Shown: positions 13,888-22,673 of the stretch, one piece after another
How the letters are laid out: each line of letters begins with the position of its first letter
Numbering within the stretch: position 1 is the stretch's first letter
Origin: a virus
Virus record (IMG/VR): IMGVR_UViG_3300047440_000191
Location: 1-27,248 of that record
Length of the DNA stretch: 27,248 nt
Strand: one strand, 5' to 3'
Notes under the pieces: generated by a model
Told to the model about the DNA's origin: nothing
Database searches by the model: none
What the model saw: only the letters and a program-made list of their open reading frames with translations
Translations under genes and position numbers: made by a program

Positions 13888-15332
13888 CATTGCCTCAAGT
13901 AATCATCACAGAGCGTGATGGAGCGCTGGGAGTGCTGCCGCCGTCAGCGGGTCGCCTCACAGTCTTCGTCGGGTGCGCGAACGCAGGCCCGTTGAACCAG
14001 CCTGCAACGTTTGCCCGCGTGCCCGACTTGGTCGCGATGTTCAAGGACGGCCCGAATGTGGAGGCTGCTGCTTACTACATTGCGACCACTGGCCGCCCGG
14101 TCGTGTTCGTTCGAGCTGAGACCACAGTCGAAGCGGAGGTCGGTGACATCACCCACACAGGCACTGGCACATCGGTCTTGACGATCGATCCGTTGGCCAC
14201 TGCCAAGCCGCTCGATTACTTCCAGTACATCTTGCGCATCGATGTCGGCGGCGTGATCGGCACCGAAGGCATCATGTATTCGTTCTCATACGACGGGGGC
14301 TATAACTTCACGGCTAGCACCCCGCTCGGCACTGAGGCGCAAATCATCCTACCGAGCGGTGTCACACTGATGCTTGGCGTCGGCACCATGATGAAGGGCG
14401 ACACTTATACAGCGAGCAGTGAAGGCCCGACCTATGACGGCCCGAGCCTGACTGCAGCGCTGTCAGCGCTGGGCCTGTCGGCGACCGTCTACGATCAGGT
14501 CGTGCTGACTGGCCCGCTCATCGGAAGCATGGTCGGCATCGCCGACCAGTTCGTTGCCACCATGCGCGCGCGCGGGCGCATGCGTTCATGGCTGGGCGGC
14601 GCGCGCATGAATGAGATCGGAGAGTCGCTCGCCGAATACAGTGACGAGATCGGCGGGTCATTCGGCGGCGTGCAGACCATCCACGGCGCTGTCACCGCTG
14701 GAGCTACGCGCCTCACGTCAGCACTGAGCGGGCGATACTACCGCCGGCCACTGCTGTTCGGATTCACCGCGCTGCAGTGCAACGTGAGTGAAGAGGTCAA
14801 CACGGCTGACGTCAACCTCGGGCCTGTCCCAGGCGCGGCCATCATGGATAGGAACGGGAACCCGATCGAGCACGATGAGGCCCTGAACCCAGGTCTAGAT
14901 GACTTGCGCTTCGTGACCGCGCGTTCATGGGACGGCTATCCGGGTGTGTACATCACACGGCCGCGTCTGCTGTCGAACGAGACTAGTGACTTTCAAATCA
15001 TCCCGTACCGCCGGGTGCTGAACCTCGCAGAAGAAGCACTGCGCTCATACTTCATTCGGCGCTTGAACAAGCCGATCAGAGTGGACACTGCGACAGGCTT
15101 CATACTGGAAGCTGACGCAGTGGAGATCGAAGGCGGGGCGCTTGCCGTCATGCGCTCCGTACTACTCGCCAAGCCGAAAGCATCAGACGTGCAGTTCAGT
15201 CTGTCACGTATAGACAACGTGCTGTCGACCAAGACACTCACCGGCGTCGCGCGTGTTCTGCCCCTCGCATACCCCGAGTTCATCGAACTTGAGGTTGGCT
15301 TCTATAACCCGGCGATCGCCACAGCAGCGTGA
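13884..15332 (+). CDS. Tail sheath protein (DUF2586-like), 482 aa
   Basis: Forms the contractile outer tube. ATGA overlap with the tail terminator. The middle part has WLGGARMNEIGESLAEYSDE. The C-terminal half carries the features I associate with sheaths of the DUF2586/HP1-like kind: ARSWDGYPGVYITRPRLLS, DFQIIPYRRVLNLAEEALRS, YFIRRLNKPIR, and a final strand-rich domain ending EFIELEVGFYNP. The next gene is a tube-like protein, the normal order. It establishes that the phage is a myovirus. Confidence 0.87.
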   Translation: MTLPQVIITERDGALGVLPPSAGRLTVFVGCANAGPLNQPATFARVPDLVAMFKDGPNVEAAAYYIATTGRPVVFVRAETTVEAEVGDITHTGTGTSVLTIDPLATAKPLDYFQYILRIDVGGVIGTEGIMYSFSYDGGYNFTASTPLGTEAQIILPSGVTLMLGVGTMMKGDTYTASSEGPTYDGPSLTAALSALGLSATVYDQVVLTGPLIGSMVGIADQFVATMRARGRMRSWLGGARMNEIGESLAEYSDEIGGSFGGVQTIHGAVTAGATRLTSALSGRYYRRPLLFGFTALQCNVSEEVNTADVNLGPVPGAAIMDRNGNPIEHDEALNPGLDDLRFVTARSWDGYPGVYITRPRLLSNETSDFQIIPYRRVLNLAEEALRSYFIRRLNKPIRVDTATGFILEADAVEIEGGALAVMRSVLLAKPKASDVQFSLSRIDNVLSTKTLTGVARVLPLAYPEFIELEVGFYNPAIATAA

Positions 15333-15345
15333 GGGAGGTTGAGTC

Positions 15346-15828
15346 ATGGCTGACCAGATTCGCGTGAATGATAGTCAACTGTCATGGGGCTCTATTCGCC
15401 TCATGATCAACGGAGAAACGTACTCAGGCTTCACCTCAATTTCGTACGCGGACAAGCGCGAACGGGTGAAGGCATACGGCATGGGCCGTCACCACGCCCC
15501 GCGCGGCCGATCGTCGGGCAAGTACTCCACCGAACCGGTCAAGCTGGTCGGGTGGAAGTCGAGCGTCGCAGCTGCGCGGGATGCGCTGGTGCGGCTGGCG
15601 CCTGACGGCCGCAGCTATGGCAGCGTCCTGTTCTACATCGTGGTGTTCTATTCCGAACTGTCTGAGCCCAACCAGGACATACAGATTAGTGACTGCGTGT
15701 GGGTGGGCTCAGCGAGCAGTGAAGAAGAGTCACCCGACCCACTCAAAGAAGAAGTCGAGATCGACTGCATGTCGATCCGGCGCAACGGCTCGACCCTGTT
15801 CGATTCAAGTGGTGAGGTTCCTGTATGA
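15346..15828 (+). CDS. Tail tube protein, 160 aa
   Basis: Inner tube subunit. Follows the sheath at 13 nt with GGGAGG upstream. It is beta-rich: QLSWGSIRLMINGETYSGFT, SISYADKRERVKAYGMG, then LVRLAPDGRSYGSVLFYIVV and VWVGSASSEEESPDPLKEEV. The KRER-x-K-x-YG segment after two strands is frequent in phage tube proteins. Size, position and fold fit. It ends in an ATGA overlap with the tail chaperone. Confidence 0.82.
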   Translation: MADQIRVNDSQLSWGSIRLMINGETYSGFTSISYADKRERVKAYGMGRHHAPRGRSSGKYSTEPVKLVGWKSSVAAARDALVRLAPDGRSYGSVLFYIVVFYSELSEPNQDIQISDCVWVGSASSEEESPDPLKEEVEIDCMSIRRNGSTLFDSSGEVPV

Positions 15829-16253
15829 GTGATGAGCTTGAAGAGCGCCTGGCAGCAGTGCGGGCGCAGCGTGCGGCACTGGCAGAAGCTGCAGCTGGTC
15901 GGCTGCTGCCGAGCACTGAGGAGCAGCTCGCGAACGAAGAGCGCTGCCTGAAAGAAGATGAAGCTTTCGACGCGTTCTCCAAGGAGCACGGCGCGCGCGC
16001 AGTGGCGCTCATCCGCACGGAGGTCGGCGCTGTGATTCTGCGCCGGCCTCACATCGCTGCGTTCCGCAAGTTCCAAGACGCCGGCGGGCTGACGTCTGAC
16101 ACAGCTGAAGAGCTGGTGAAGGCGTCGCTGCTCTACCCGAGCAAGCCGGAGCTCGACAAGATGCTGCGGCAGCTGCCGGGCATCCTCACCGGGCTCGCGA
16201 GTCAGTGCGTCGAACTGTCAGGCTTCCGCAATCAGGAGCTAAAGGCAAAATAG
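15825..16253 (+). CDS. Tail assembly chaperone, first frame (gpG-type role), 142 aa
   Basis: Acidic, helical protein in the position of the chaperone that coats the tape measure. N-terminal coiled-coil-like helix (ELEERLAAVRAQRAALAEAA), then a globular part with VALIRTEVGAVILRRPH and LLYPSKPELDKMLRQLPGIL. The stop TAG follows AAA directly, and the -1 frame is open across this point and on to 16456. That is the arrangement of lambda G/GT-type chaperones, where a fraction of ribosomes shift and make a longer product. Confidence 0.78.
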   Translation: MSDELEERLAAVRAQRAALAEAAAGRLLPSTEEQLANEERCLKEDEAFDAFSKEHGARAVALIRTEVGAVILRRPHIAAFRKFQDAGGLTSDTAEELVKASLLYPSKPELDKMLRQLPGILTGLASQCVELSGFRNQELKAK

Positions 16254-16456
16254 AGGACCTGCGGAGCGCTGCCCGCCGGCACGACGCAGTAGCAGCGCAG
16301 GCCGTGCTCGAAGTGCTCGGCTACGAAGAGGACGATCAGTCAGTTGGAAGCACGGCGCGCGCCTGGGTGGGAGCGCTCATCATCGTGGAGGTGTGGCGCG
16401 AACTAACACTCATCAGACGCATCATCACAGCAGCGCTCAAGCAGCGGGAGGACTAA
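16205..16456 (+). CDS. Tail assembly chaperone, -1 frame extension (T-type part)
   Basis: Open in the -1 frame relative to 15825-16253. There is no ATG and only a GTG at 16205 without a ribosome site, so independent translation is unlikely. Shifting at 16248-16250 would append 68 residues (beginning IEDLRSAARRHDAVAAQAVL and ending LKQRED), giving a fusion of 210 aa spanning 15825-16456. The gene lies 4 nt before the tape measure, the usual location. The extension is helical. Confidence 0.72.
   Translation: MRRTVRLPQSGAKGKIEDLRSAARRHDAVAAQAVLEVLGYEEDDQSVGSTARAWVGALIIVEVWRELTLIRRIITAALKQRED
16241..16253 (+). other. Candidate -1 frameshift site in tail chaperone
   Basis: AAAGGCAAAATAG: in the zero frame the last codons are AAG GCA AAA TAG. 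Slipping back one base on the A-run at AAA moves the ribosome into the frame that is open to 16456. It is not a canonical X-XXY-YYZ heptamer, but an A-run directly before a stop codon is a reasonable slip site. A weak GC stem (GCGG/CCGC, 16261-16276) follows. Confidence 0.5.
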
Positions 16457-16460
16457 CAGC

Positions 16461-18566
16461 ATGGCGAATCAGGACTACGCAACCTTCCGCATCGGCTTGA
16501 TCGACGACGTGTCACCGCAAGCCAAGACTGCAGCCGAAACGCTGCAGGGCTTGCAGACGCAGATGTCGAAGGACACGAAGGCGCTGAGTGAGCTGCAGCG
16601 CGCGCTCAAGAACTTGAAGGGTGCTGCGCAGCCGAACACTGCGGAGATCGCCAAGCTTGAAGCAGCGCTCACAGCCACCCGGCAGCGCCTGTCAGAGACG
16701 CAGCAGCAGTTCTTAGACTTGGGCGGCACGTTCGGGCGCGCTGGGAAAGGGGCTGGCTCTTTCAAGGACCGCCTAGCCGAGCTGGCGAAGACCGCACAGG
16801 CAGCGCCCGGCCCGATCGGGATGCTGATGCAGAAGCTGTCAGCGTTCATCGGCAACGCCAGCACCAGCCGTCTTGCGCTGCTGGCGCTTGCTGGTGCGAC
16901 GCTCGCGATCGGCGCAGCTGCAGTCAAGGCCGCAGCCGGCATGACTCAGTTCGCCATCTCCACAGCGAACGCGCGGCGCGCAGAGCTGCTCCAGTTCGAA
17001 GCAGTGGGCAAGCTCCGAACCATCTACTCAGCGACGTTCGGACGCGCAGCAGACAAGGCGACCGACATGCAGGCTGCTGTCGACCAAGTCAGCGCGAGCG
17101 TATCCATCGCGCGCGACAAGGTCGCCGAGTACGCCATGCAGCTCGAGCGCTCGCACGTGCGGGGCAAGAACTTCAAGTCAGCACTCGAAGCAGTGGCGAC
17201 CGCCGCATCGGGGTGGGGCGAAGAGCAAGCGAACCAGACGCTGGCCTGGGCTGCCTCACTGGCACACACAGGACAGTCAGTCGACAAGCTCACCCAGCGT
17301 GTGAAGAATCAGATCGGCGGCGTCGTGCGCGGCAAGATGCTCGACCTGAACGTGCAGCAGCAGAAGCTGGCAGAGTCACAGGCCGCACTGTTCGCTGACA
17401 TAGATATCGGTGGCTTCGCGAAAGCGAAGAAGGCGCTCAACGATCTATTCAGCCAAGGGACTAACAGCGGCAAAGTCATGAAGCAGTTCCTGAGCACGCT
17501 GATTCAGCCGCTCATCGACGCTGCGTCTGCGGGGCTGCGTGGCCTCAAGATATTCTTTCAGGAGGTCATCATCTTCACGCTGAAGACCCAGATCGCTTGG
17601 TACCGCATGCGCATCACACTGCAGCAAGCCGGCGCCACGATCATGAAGGACTTCGGCAAGTTCAAGGACGGCATCATCCAGACGTGGAACGATCTGACTG
17701 CTGGCGTCGGCAAAGCGTTCGACACGCTCATGGAGTATCAGGACTCTCTAGCTGCTGTGGCGCTGGTGACTGCCGGCAAGCTGGGCATGACTATCATCCC
17801 AGCACTGTGGGCGATGGTGCCGCCGCTGGTGGCCTCAGCGAAAGAAGCTGTGGCGACTGGCGTCGCGTTCTCAGTGAACTTAGCTAAGAGCATCTGGAAG
17901 GCTATTCCAGCGCTGGCAGCTGCAGCCTGGCAGGCTGGTGTTACTGCAACCGCATACCTGGTCGGACTGCTCCCAGCTATCTGGGCGAGCATCGTTGGAT
18001 TCGGCGCGATGGCAGTGGCAGTCATCGCAGCAACGTGGCCGTTCGCAGCTGCAGTGGTCGGCGTCTGGCTGCTCATCAAGGCGTTCAAGTTCTTATGGTC
18101 ATGGGCCTCACAGCAAGACTGGGGGCAGATAGGCATCAACATCATTGACGGCTTCATGAAGTTCATCACCAGCGGGAAGGACCTGATCGTCAACGGGTTC
18201 AAGTCACTCGCCGAAGCAGGTGCGAACGCGTTCAAGTCTGTGTTCAAGATCGGCTCGCCGTCCAAGCTGATGCAGCAGTATGGTGATGACATCACTGCTG
18301 GCCTGACGGTCGGGCTCGATGAGGGTGAGCAGCAAGCGCAGGGCGCGATGTCCTCACTGGTGGCTCCGCCCGCTGGAGCTCCGGGCGTCGGGGGCGGAGC
18401 TGCGCGGGGCGGCTCTGTCGGCCAAGTGAACATCACCGAGCTGCACGTGCATGTCGGCGCGGACGCAAAACAGTCAGACGCTGCGGGGATCGCACAAGCT
18501 CTGAAGCGTGAGCTGGAGAGCATTCTCGAAGGCGTTGCCATCCAGCTGGGGGCGCCGGTCACATGA
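16461..18566 (+). CDS. Tape measure protein, 701 aa
   Basis: Sets tail length. N-terminal ~100 residues are coiled-coil helix (TAAETLQGLQTQMSKDTKAL). A first hydrophobic stretch is at ~135-155 (LALLALAGATLAIGAAAVKAA). The middle is Ala/Gln-rich helical. A second hydrophobic region at ~430-545 includes MAVAVIAATWPFAAAVVGVW. Near the C-terminus, SPSKLMQQYGDDITAGLTVG is a common tape-measure element. At the rule of thumb of ~0.15 nm per residue the tail would be about 105 nm. Preceded by GGGAGG. Confidence 0.9.
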   Translation: MANQDYATFRIGLIDDVSPQAKTAAETLQGLQTQMSKDTKALSELQRALKNLKGAAQPNTAEIAKLEAALTATRQRLSETQQQFLDLGGTFGRAGKGAGSFKDRLAELAKTAQAAPGPIGMLMQKLSAFIGNASTSRLALLALAGATLAIGAAAVKAAAGMTQFAISTANARRAELLQFEAVGKLRTIYSATFGRAADKATDMQAAVDQVSASVSIARDKVAEYAMQLERSHVRGKNFKSALEAVATAASGWGEEQANQTLAWAASLAHTGQSVDKLTQRVKNQIGGVVRGKMLDLNVQQQKLAESQAALFADIDIGGFAKAKKALNDLFSQGTNSGKVMKQFLSTLIQPLIDAASAGLRGLKIFFQEVIIFTLKTQIAWYRMRITLQQAGATIMKDFGKFKDGIIQTWNDLTAGVGKAFDTLMEYQDSLAAVALVTAGKLGMTIIPALWAMVPPLVASAKEAVATGVAFSVNLAKSIWKAIPALAAAAWQAGVTATAYLVGLLPAIWASIVGFGAMAVAVIAATWPFAAAVVGVWLLIKAFKFLWSWASQQDWGQIGINIIDGFMKFITSGKDLIVNGFKSLAEAGANAFKSVFKIGSPSKLMQQYGDDITAGLTVGLDEGEQQAQGAMSSLVAPPAGAPGVGGGAARGGSVGQVNITELHVHVGADAKQSDAAGIAQALKRELESILEGVAIQLGAPVT

Positions 18567-19093
18567 CTTGGAACCCGATCGAACAACCGGTCGATGAGTG
18601 CTGGCTCGGCGGGTACGCGACGCCGGGGATCTGTGAGGTCGTCGGCGCGAGCTCGCCGCGCAAGTGGGATGAGCAAGCGGGCTACGCCATGTCAGGCGCG
18701 ATCCTCATCTACCGGGGAACAGGGCTCGCTCACTTCTCGCTGAACCTGAAGCTCTACACACTGGAGCACTGGAATACCTGGGACCTCATCAAGCCGATCC
18801 TCATGCGCCCGCCGGTGGGCAAGCGCGCGAACGCGCTAGACGTCGTGCATCCAGTCCTGAACGAAGTCGGCATCTCACAGCTGGTGATCGAAGACGTCGG
18901 CGCGCCCGAACAAGTCGAAGACGGCGTGTGGAGCATCAGCATCAAGTGCATCGAGTGGCGCCGCTATGGGCTCGGCGTGTCGAAGCCTGATGGCAGTGAG
19001 GCCACGCCCGCTGACCCGCGCGACGTCGAAATAGGGGAACTGACTGACGAGCGAAACATGTCGCAGCTAGCTGCGGACGGGGGCAATCCATGA
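18563..19093 (+). CDS. Baseplate-region protein of unknown family, 176 aa
   Basis: ATGA overlap with the tape measure and with the hub gene after it. Beta-rich protein: GGYATPGICEVVGASSPR, SGAILIYRGTGLAHFSLNLK, LYTLEHWNTWDLIKPILM, then a domain DVVHPVLNEVGISQLVIEDV and WSISIKCIEWRRYG. Proteins in this slot often connect tube and hub or cap the tape measure end. No family could be named. The last ~30 residues are acidic and probably flexible. Confidence 0.6.
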   Translation: MTWNPIEQPVDECWLGGYATPGICEVVGASSPRKWDEQAGYAMSGAILIYRGTGLAHFSLNLKLYTLEHWNTWDLIKPILMRPPVGKRANALDVVHPVLNEVGISQLVIEDVGAPEQVEDGVWSISIKCIEWRRYGLGVSKPDGSEATPADPRDVEIGELTDERNMSQLAADGGNP

Positions 19094-20352
19094 GCGAGCA
19101 GGACTACGTCTCCGTGAGCGGCATGCCGTGCACTTCGGCGAAGGTGACTGTCGGCTATGCCGGGCCATGGACTGCTGAGGTTCGGCTCGGCGTGGATGGC
19201 GCCATCCCTGACCGGTGCGAACTGAAGATCGGCAACCTCACGCTGGTCGGCGCGCCGCTGCGTGAGATGGATGGCACCCATGCGTTACAGCGCCACGCGC
19301 GCATCGTGGGCGGCGCTGCGGGCTGGGGGCGTGATGTCGCGAAGAAGGGCTACCACAACGACGCGGGCGTCAAGGCGCGCCTCGTGGTGGAGGACGCCGC
19401 ACGTGAGGTGGGTGAGCAGCTCGGGACGTTCATCCCGACCCGTGAGCGCATCGGCATCGACTACGCCCGCCAGGCCGGCCCGGCGTCCCGTGCGCTCATA
19501 GACGCCATCGGCGGAGCTGCCTGGTGGGTCGACTATGCCGGGCTCACCCAGGTCGGCCCGCGCACGCTCACGACGCCAGATGAGGCGACCTACACGGTGC
19601 TCGCGTTCAATCCAGCAGAGCGCACTGGGACCCTGACTGCAGACGACCCGAGCACCATCCAAGTCGGCGCGCAGATATCCAACGGGATCGACGTGCCCGG
19701 CATCGTGCGTGAGCTGGAGATCGTTGCGGGCGGCGAAGACAAACTGCGCATCAACATCTGGCTCGGCGGCACTGCTCAAGACCCTGGGCGGCTCGCTGGG
19801 CTGATGACCACCATCACGACCGCGCTCGCGACGCAGCGCCTGTTCGGCGTGTACAGGTACCGCGTCGTGCAGCAGTCCGGTGATGACCGGGTCGACTTGC
19901 AAGCGATCGAGACCGGGCTGCCTGACTTGCGTGCGATCTCCGCGTGGCCCGGCATCCCCGGAGCTCGGGCCACCATCACGCCTGGTGGTGAGGCGCTGGT
20001 GATGTTCATCGGCGGTGACCGCGCGCAGCCCATAGTCATGGGCTATGCGCACTACGGCGCAGCTGGCTTCGCGCCTGTCAGCCTCACGTTAGGTGGGAAC
20101 TCGGGCGAGCCTGCAGCGCGGAAGGGTGACGCAGTGGCAGCTGGTGGGCCGCTCACGCTCGCCACGTTCTGGCCGCCGCTCTTGCCACCGAACACAGTCC
20201 CGCCCCCGGCGATGATATGCGGCACCCCGTACTGGGTGAGCTTCGACGGGAACAAGCCGACTGCTGCGAGCGCTGCTGGCCTCAGCGGCAAAGTCACAAC
20301 TGGAAGCTCGATCGTCAAGATCGCTCCAGTCATCCCGGTGCCGACGCCATGA
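19090..20352 (+). CDS. Baseplate hub and spike fusion protein, 420 aa
   Basis: ATGA overlap on both sides. The N-terminal ~270 residues look like a hub of the gpP/gp43-44 kind (beta-rich; TAEVRLGVDGAIPDRCELKI, then ALIDAIGGAAWWVDYAGLTQ). Residues ~255-340 look like an OB-fold spike start (RLFGVYRYRVVQQSGDDRVD, LPDLRAISAWPGIPGARATI, EALVMFIGGDRAQPIVMGYA), as in gpV, Mu gp45 and VgrG. The rest is Pro/Gly/Ala-rich. Hub and spike in one chain resemble VgrG. Confidence 0.78.
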   Translation: MSEQDYVSVSGMPCTSAKVTVGYAGPWTAEVRLGVDGAIPDRCELKIGNLTLVGAPLREMDGTHALQRHARIVGGAAGWGRDVAKKGYHNDAGVKARLVVEDAAREVGEQLGTFIPTRERIGIDYARQAGPASRALIDAIGGAAWWVDYAGLTQVGPRTLTTPDEATYTVLAFNPAERTGTLTADDPSTIQVGAQISNGIDVPGIVRELEIVAGGEDKLRINIWLGGTAQDPGRLAGLMTTITTALATQRLFGVYRYRVVQQSGDDRVDLQAIETGLPDLRAISAWPGIPGARATITPGGEALVMFIGGDRAQPIVMGYAHYGAAGFAPVSLTLGGNSGEPAARKGDAVAAGGPLTLATFWPPLLPPNTVPPPAMICGTPYWVSFDGNKPTAASAAGLSGKVTTGSSIVKIAPVIPVPTP

Positions 20353-20837
20353 CTTACCTGCAAGACCTCATCGACGCAGAGATCGAACTGCTCGGGCCAC
20401 CCGTGGACCGCGTTGCGCCCGACGCGTTCGGCTATGGCTTGGACCTGTCATGCGTGACTGATGTGACTGCAGCGCTCGATGAGGTGGACCCGATGTCATC
20501 TGCTGCAGTGACACAAGCCATCATCCGCAGACTCATCACCCCGCGCGGGGGCGTGATCGACGACGGCGCGTATGGCTTCGACCTGCGCGGCTACTGCAAC
20601 CGCGGCGTGACGCAGCAAGACCTCAACCGGGTGCAGGCATCAGTCCAGTCCGAAGCGCGCAAAGATGACCGCGTGGCCACTGCGAATGCAGTCGTGCAGT
20701 TCACCTCACTGCTGCGCAACCGCATACGGGTCAACGTCACCGGCACGCTCAAGGACTCAGGCGAAGCGTTCAAGCTGGTGTTCTTCGTGACGACCGACGG
20801 CGCCGAGCTGGAAGAGAGCATCGACAAACATGGCTAG
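20349..20837 (+). CDS. Baseplate wedge protein, gp25/W-like, 162 aa
   Basis: ATG 20349 in ATGA overlap; the longer upstream reading is rejected. Features: GLDLSCVTDVTAALDEVDPM, AVTQAIIRRLITPRGGVIDD with GAYGFDLRGY, fitting the gp25-like wedge family (IxxRLxTPxG...YGFDLR). The C-terminal half is beta-rich (FTSLLRNRIRVNVTGTLKDS). The product would form the baseplate wedge together with the gpJ-like protein that follows. Confidence 0.82.
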   Translation: MTYLQDLIDAEIELLGPPVDRVAPDAFGYGLDLSCVTDVTAALDEVDPMSSAAVTQAIIRRLITPRGGVIDDGAYGFDLRGYCNRGVTQQDLNRVQASVQSEARKDDRVATANAVVQFTSLLRNRIRVNVTGTLKDSGEAFKLVFFVTTDGAELEESIDKHG

Positions 20838-22005
20838 GCTAACAGTCGACGAACTGACCACGCCGCTGACGCGTGCCGAAGTGCAGGCATCCATCTATGA
20901 GGTGCTGACTGCGCTCGGCGTCAATACCACTGCATGGAAAGCGGGCGGCGTTGTCAGGACCATGATCGTCGCGACGAGCGCGATCTTCGCAGCTTACTCA
21001 CAGCTGATGGCGAACATCGCCCGCTCAGGGTTCCTGGCCACAGCGTCACTCGAATGGCTGACGCTGGTAGCTTGGTATGTGTACGGGATCGAGCGGCGCG
21101 CCGCTACGTACGCGAGCGGCGTCGTCGTGCTGGAGAACGGCGGGGGCGGCATCTACTCCGTGGACCCGTCTGACCTCATCGTGAGGAACGCCGACACCGG
21201 GCACACGTATCGAAACATCGAGGCGTTCACGATCAACCCTGGCGACACCATCGAAGTCGGGATCGTAGCGACAGAGCCCGGCACGGCATCGAACGCTGAT
21301 GCGCTCGACATCACTGACATGGTCTCGACGCTGCTGGGAGTGACGTGCTCGAACCCGGTCGGGCTGTTCGCCACTGACACCGAGTCCGACACTGAGCTTC
21401 GGCAACGCTGCACGGAGATGTTAGGGGCCTTATCGCCGATGGGTCCGTGGGATGCATATTTCGTGGCGCTTCGGAATGCGACGCGCGAAGCGGACGGATC
21501 GAACCTCGGCGTCACTCGCGTCAACATTGAGGTGGACGGGTATGGACACGTTGACTGTTATGCAGCCACGAAGACTGGAGCGCTGCCCGCTGAGGACTTG
21601 CCCACCGCGCAGCTTGCTGTGGAGCAATACGCGGAGCCGCTCGCTGTGACCGCGCGCGTATACAGCGCTGTGCCGCTGGTGGTGAACATCACCTACAGCG
21701 TCTGGATGTACAACACTACCGGCGCCACCGAACAGGAGATCAAGGACGCTATCACTGCGTCTCTGACTACGTTCATTCAAGCGCAGCCCGTGGGCGGTAA
21801 CGTGATCGATGACGCGACCACCGGGTACATCTATCTAGACCGCGTGCGCGGCGCGATCGCTGCTACCTACCCCGAGATATTCCATGTGGTCATCACGTCG
21901 CCCCTGACTGACATAGTGATGTCAGTGCAGCAGGTGGCGACAGTCGGCGTAATGACTGCTGCGCTTATCAAACAGGTGCCGCCCCCGGAGGCGTTCCATT
22001 CATGA
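20830..22005 (+). CDS. Baseplate J-like protein (Mu gp47/P2 gpJ type), 391 aa
   Basis: Overlaps the wedge gene by 8 nt. Typical layout: an N-terminal helix region (VLTALGVNTTAWKAGGVVRT), then SLEWLTLVAWYVYGIERRAA, a beta domain (LENGGGGIYSVDPSDLIVRN, EPGTASNADALD), the signature DTESDTELRQRCTEMLGALS with GPWDAYFVALRNAT, and a C-terminal domain (PLVVNITYSVWMYN, DRVRGAIAATYPEIFHVVIT). It shapes the baseplate wedge and links to the fibre-bearing gpI-like protein. Confidence 0.9.
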   Translation: MARLTVDELTTPLTRAEVQASIYEVLTALGVNTTAWKAGGVVRTMIVATSAIFAAYSQLMANIARSGFLATASLEWLTLVAWYVYGIERRAATYASGVVVLENGGGGIYSVDPSDLIVRNADTGHTYRNIEAFTINPGDTIEVGIVATEPGTASNADALDITDMVSTLLGVTCSNPVGLFATDTESDTELRQRCTEMLGALSPMGPWDAYFVALRNATREADGSNLGVTRVNIEVDGYGHVDCYAATKTGALPAEDLPTAQLAVEQYAEPLAVTARVYSAVPLVVNITYSVWMYNTTGATEQEIKDAITASLTTFIQAQPVGGNVIDDATTGYIYLDRVRGAIAATYPEIFHVVITSPLTDIVMSVQQVATVGVMTAALIKQVPPPEAFHS

Positions 22006-22670
22006 CGCTGCCGAGCGCCATCATACGGACGTTCCGTGACGTCGTCTGGGCACTGTCACCACCGTGGCTGCAGCGCGGGCTCGCACAGAAGATTCTGTAC
22101 TCGGTAGCCGTGCAGCTCGATGCGGGTGGTGACGCTCTGAATGCTGGCATCAAGATTCGGTTTCCGGGTGTGTACTCAAACGAATCACTGTCGATGATCG
22201 GTCAAGAGCGGCGCATCCGGCGCGGGCTCCATGAGCTGCCACCGAACTATTCGGCGCGGCTGACGCAGTGGCTGGTCGACCATCGCGTGCGCGGTGGCGC
22301 ATACGCCATGCTCAAGCAACTGTGGGTGCACTACTATCCCGAGAACTTCCCGATCGTGCTCTGGTACCCGTCAGGCGCGCGCTACTCACTGGCAGAAGAC
22401 GGGACGATCACACGCTTCGTTCCACCGGTGCCGCTGCTCACGCCGAAGTGGGCAAGCTGGTCGCTGCTCTACTTCTCCGACTCGTTCACTGCAGCCGATG
22501 AGACTGACCTAGTCCTCATCCCGCGCGACTGGAATGCAGCTCACTGTCTCGGGCAAATCATCGTGATGCCGACTGACTCTGAGCTGTGGGACTACCCGCC
22601 CGACTGGCTGTGGAATGACGCTCTGCCGTGGAACTCGGCTGACAGTTCGATACGCATGCAAGTGAGGTGA
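22002..22670 (+). CDS. Tail protein I-like (Mu gp48/P2 gpI type), 222 aa
   Basis: ATGA overlap with gpJ-like gene, the standard order. Begins PSAIIRTFRDVVWALSPPWL, followed by an AQKILYSVAVQLDAGGDALN helix; then ERRIRRGLHELPPNYSARLT, a region common in gpI-like and related proteins, and WLVDHRVRGGAYAMLKQLWV. The remaining part is Trp/Pro-rich (WDYPPDWLWNDALPWNS). It would join the wedge to the fibres. Assignment from position plus general pattern. Confidence 0.75.
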   Translation: MTLPSAIIRTFRDVVWALSPPWLQRGLAQKILYSVAVQLDAGGDALNAGIKIRFPGVYSNESLSMIGQERRIRRGLHELPPNYSARLTQWLVDHRVRGGAYAMLKQLWVHYYPENFPIVLWYPSGARYSLAEDGTITRFVPPVPLLTPKWASWSLLYFSDSFTAADETDLVLIPRDWNAAHCLGQIIVMPTDSELWDYPPDWLWNDALPWNSADSSIRMQVR

Positions 22671-22673
22671 CAC

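Noticed and set aside
17738-18676. 312-aa minus-strand reading frame opposite the tape measure
   Set aside because: Shadow frame of a strongly coding plus-strand gene; Pro/Ala/Ser-rich without recognisable domains.
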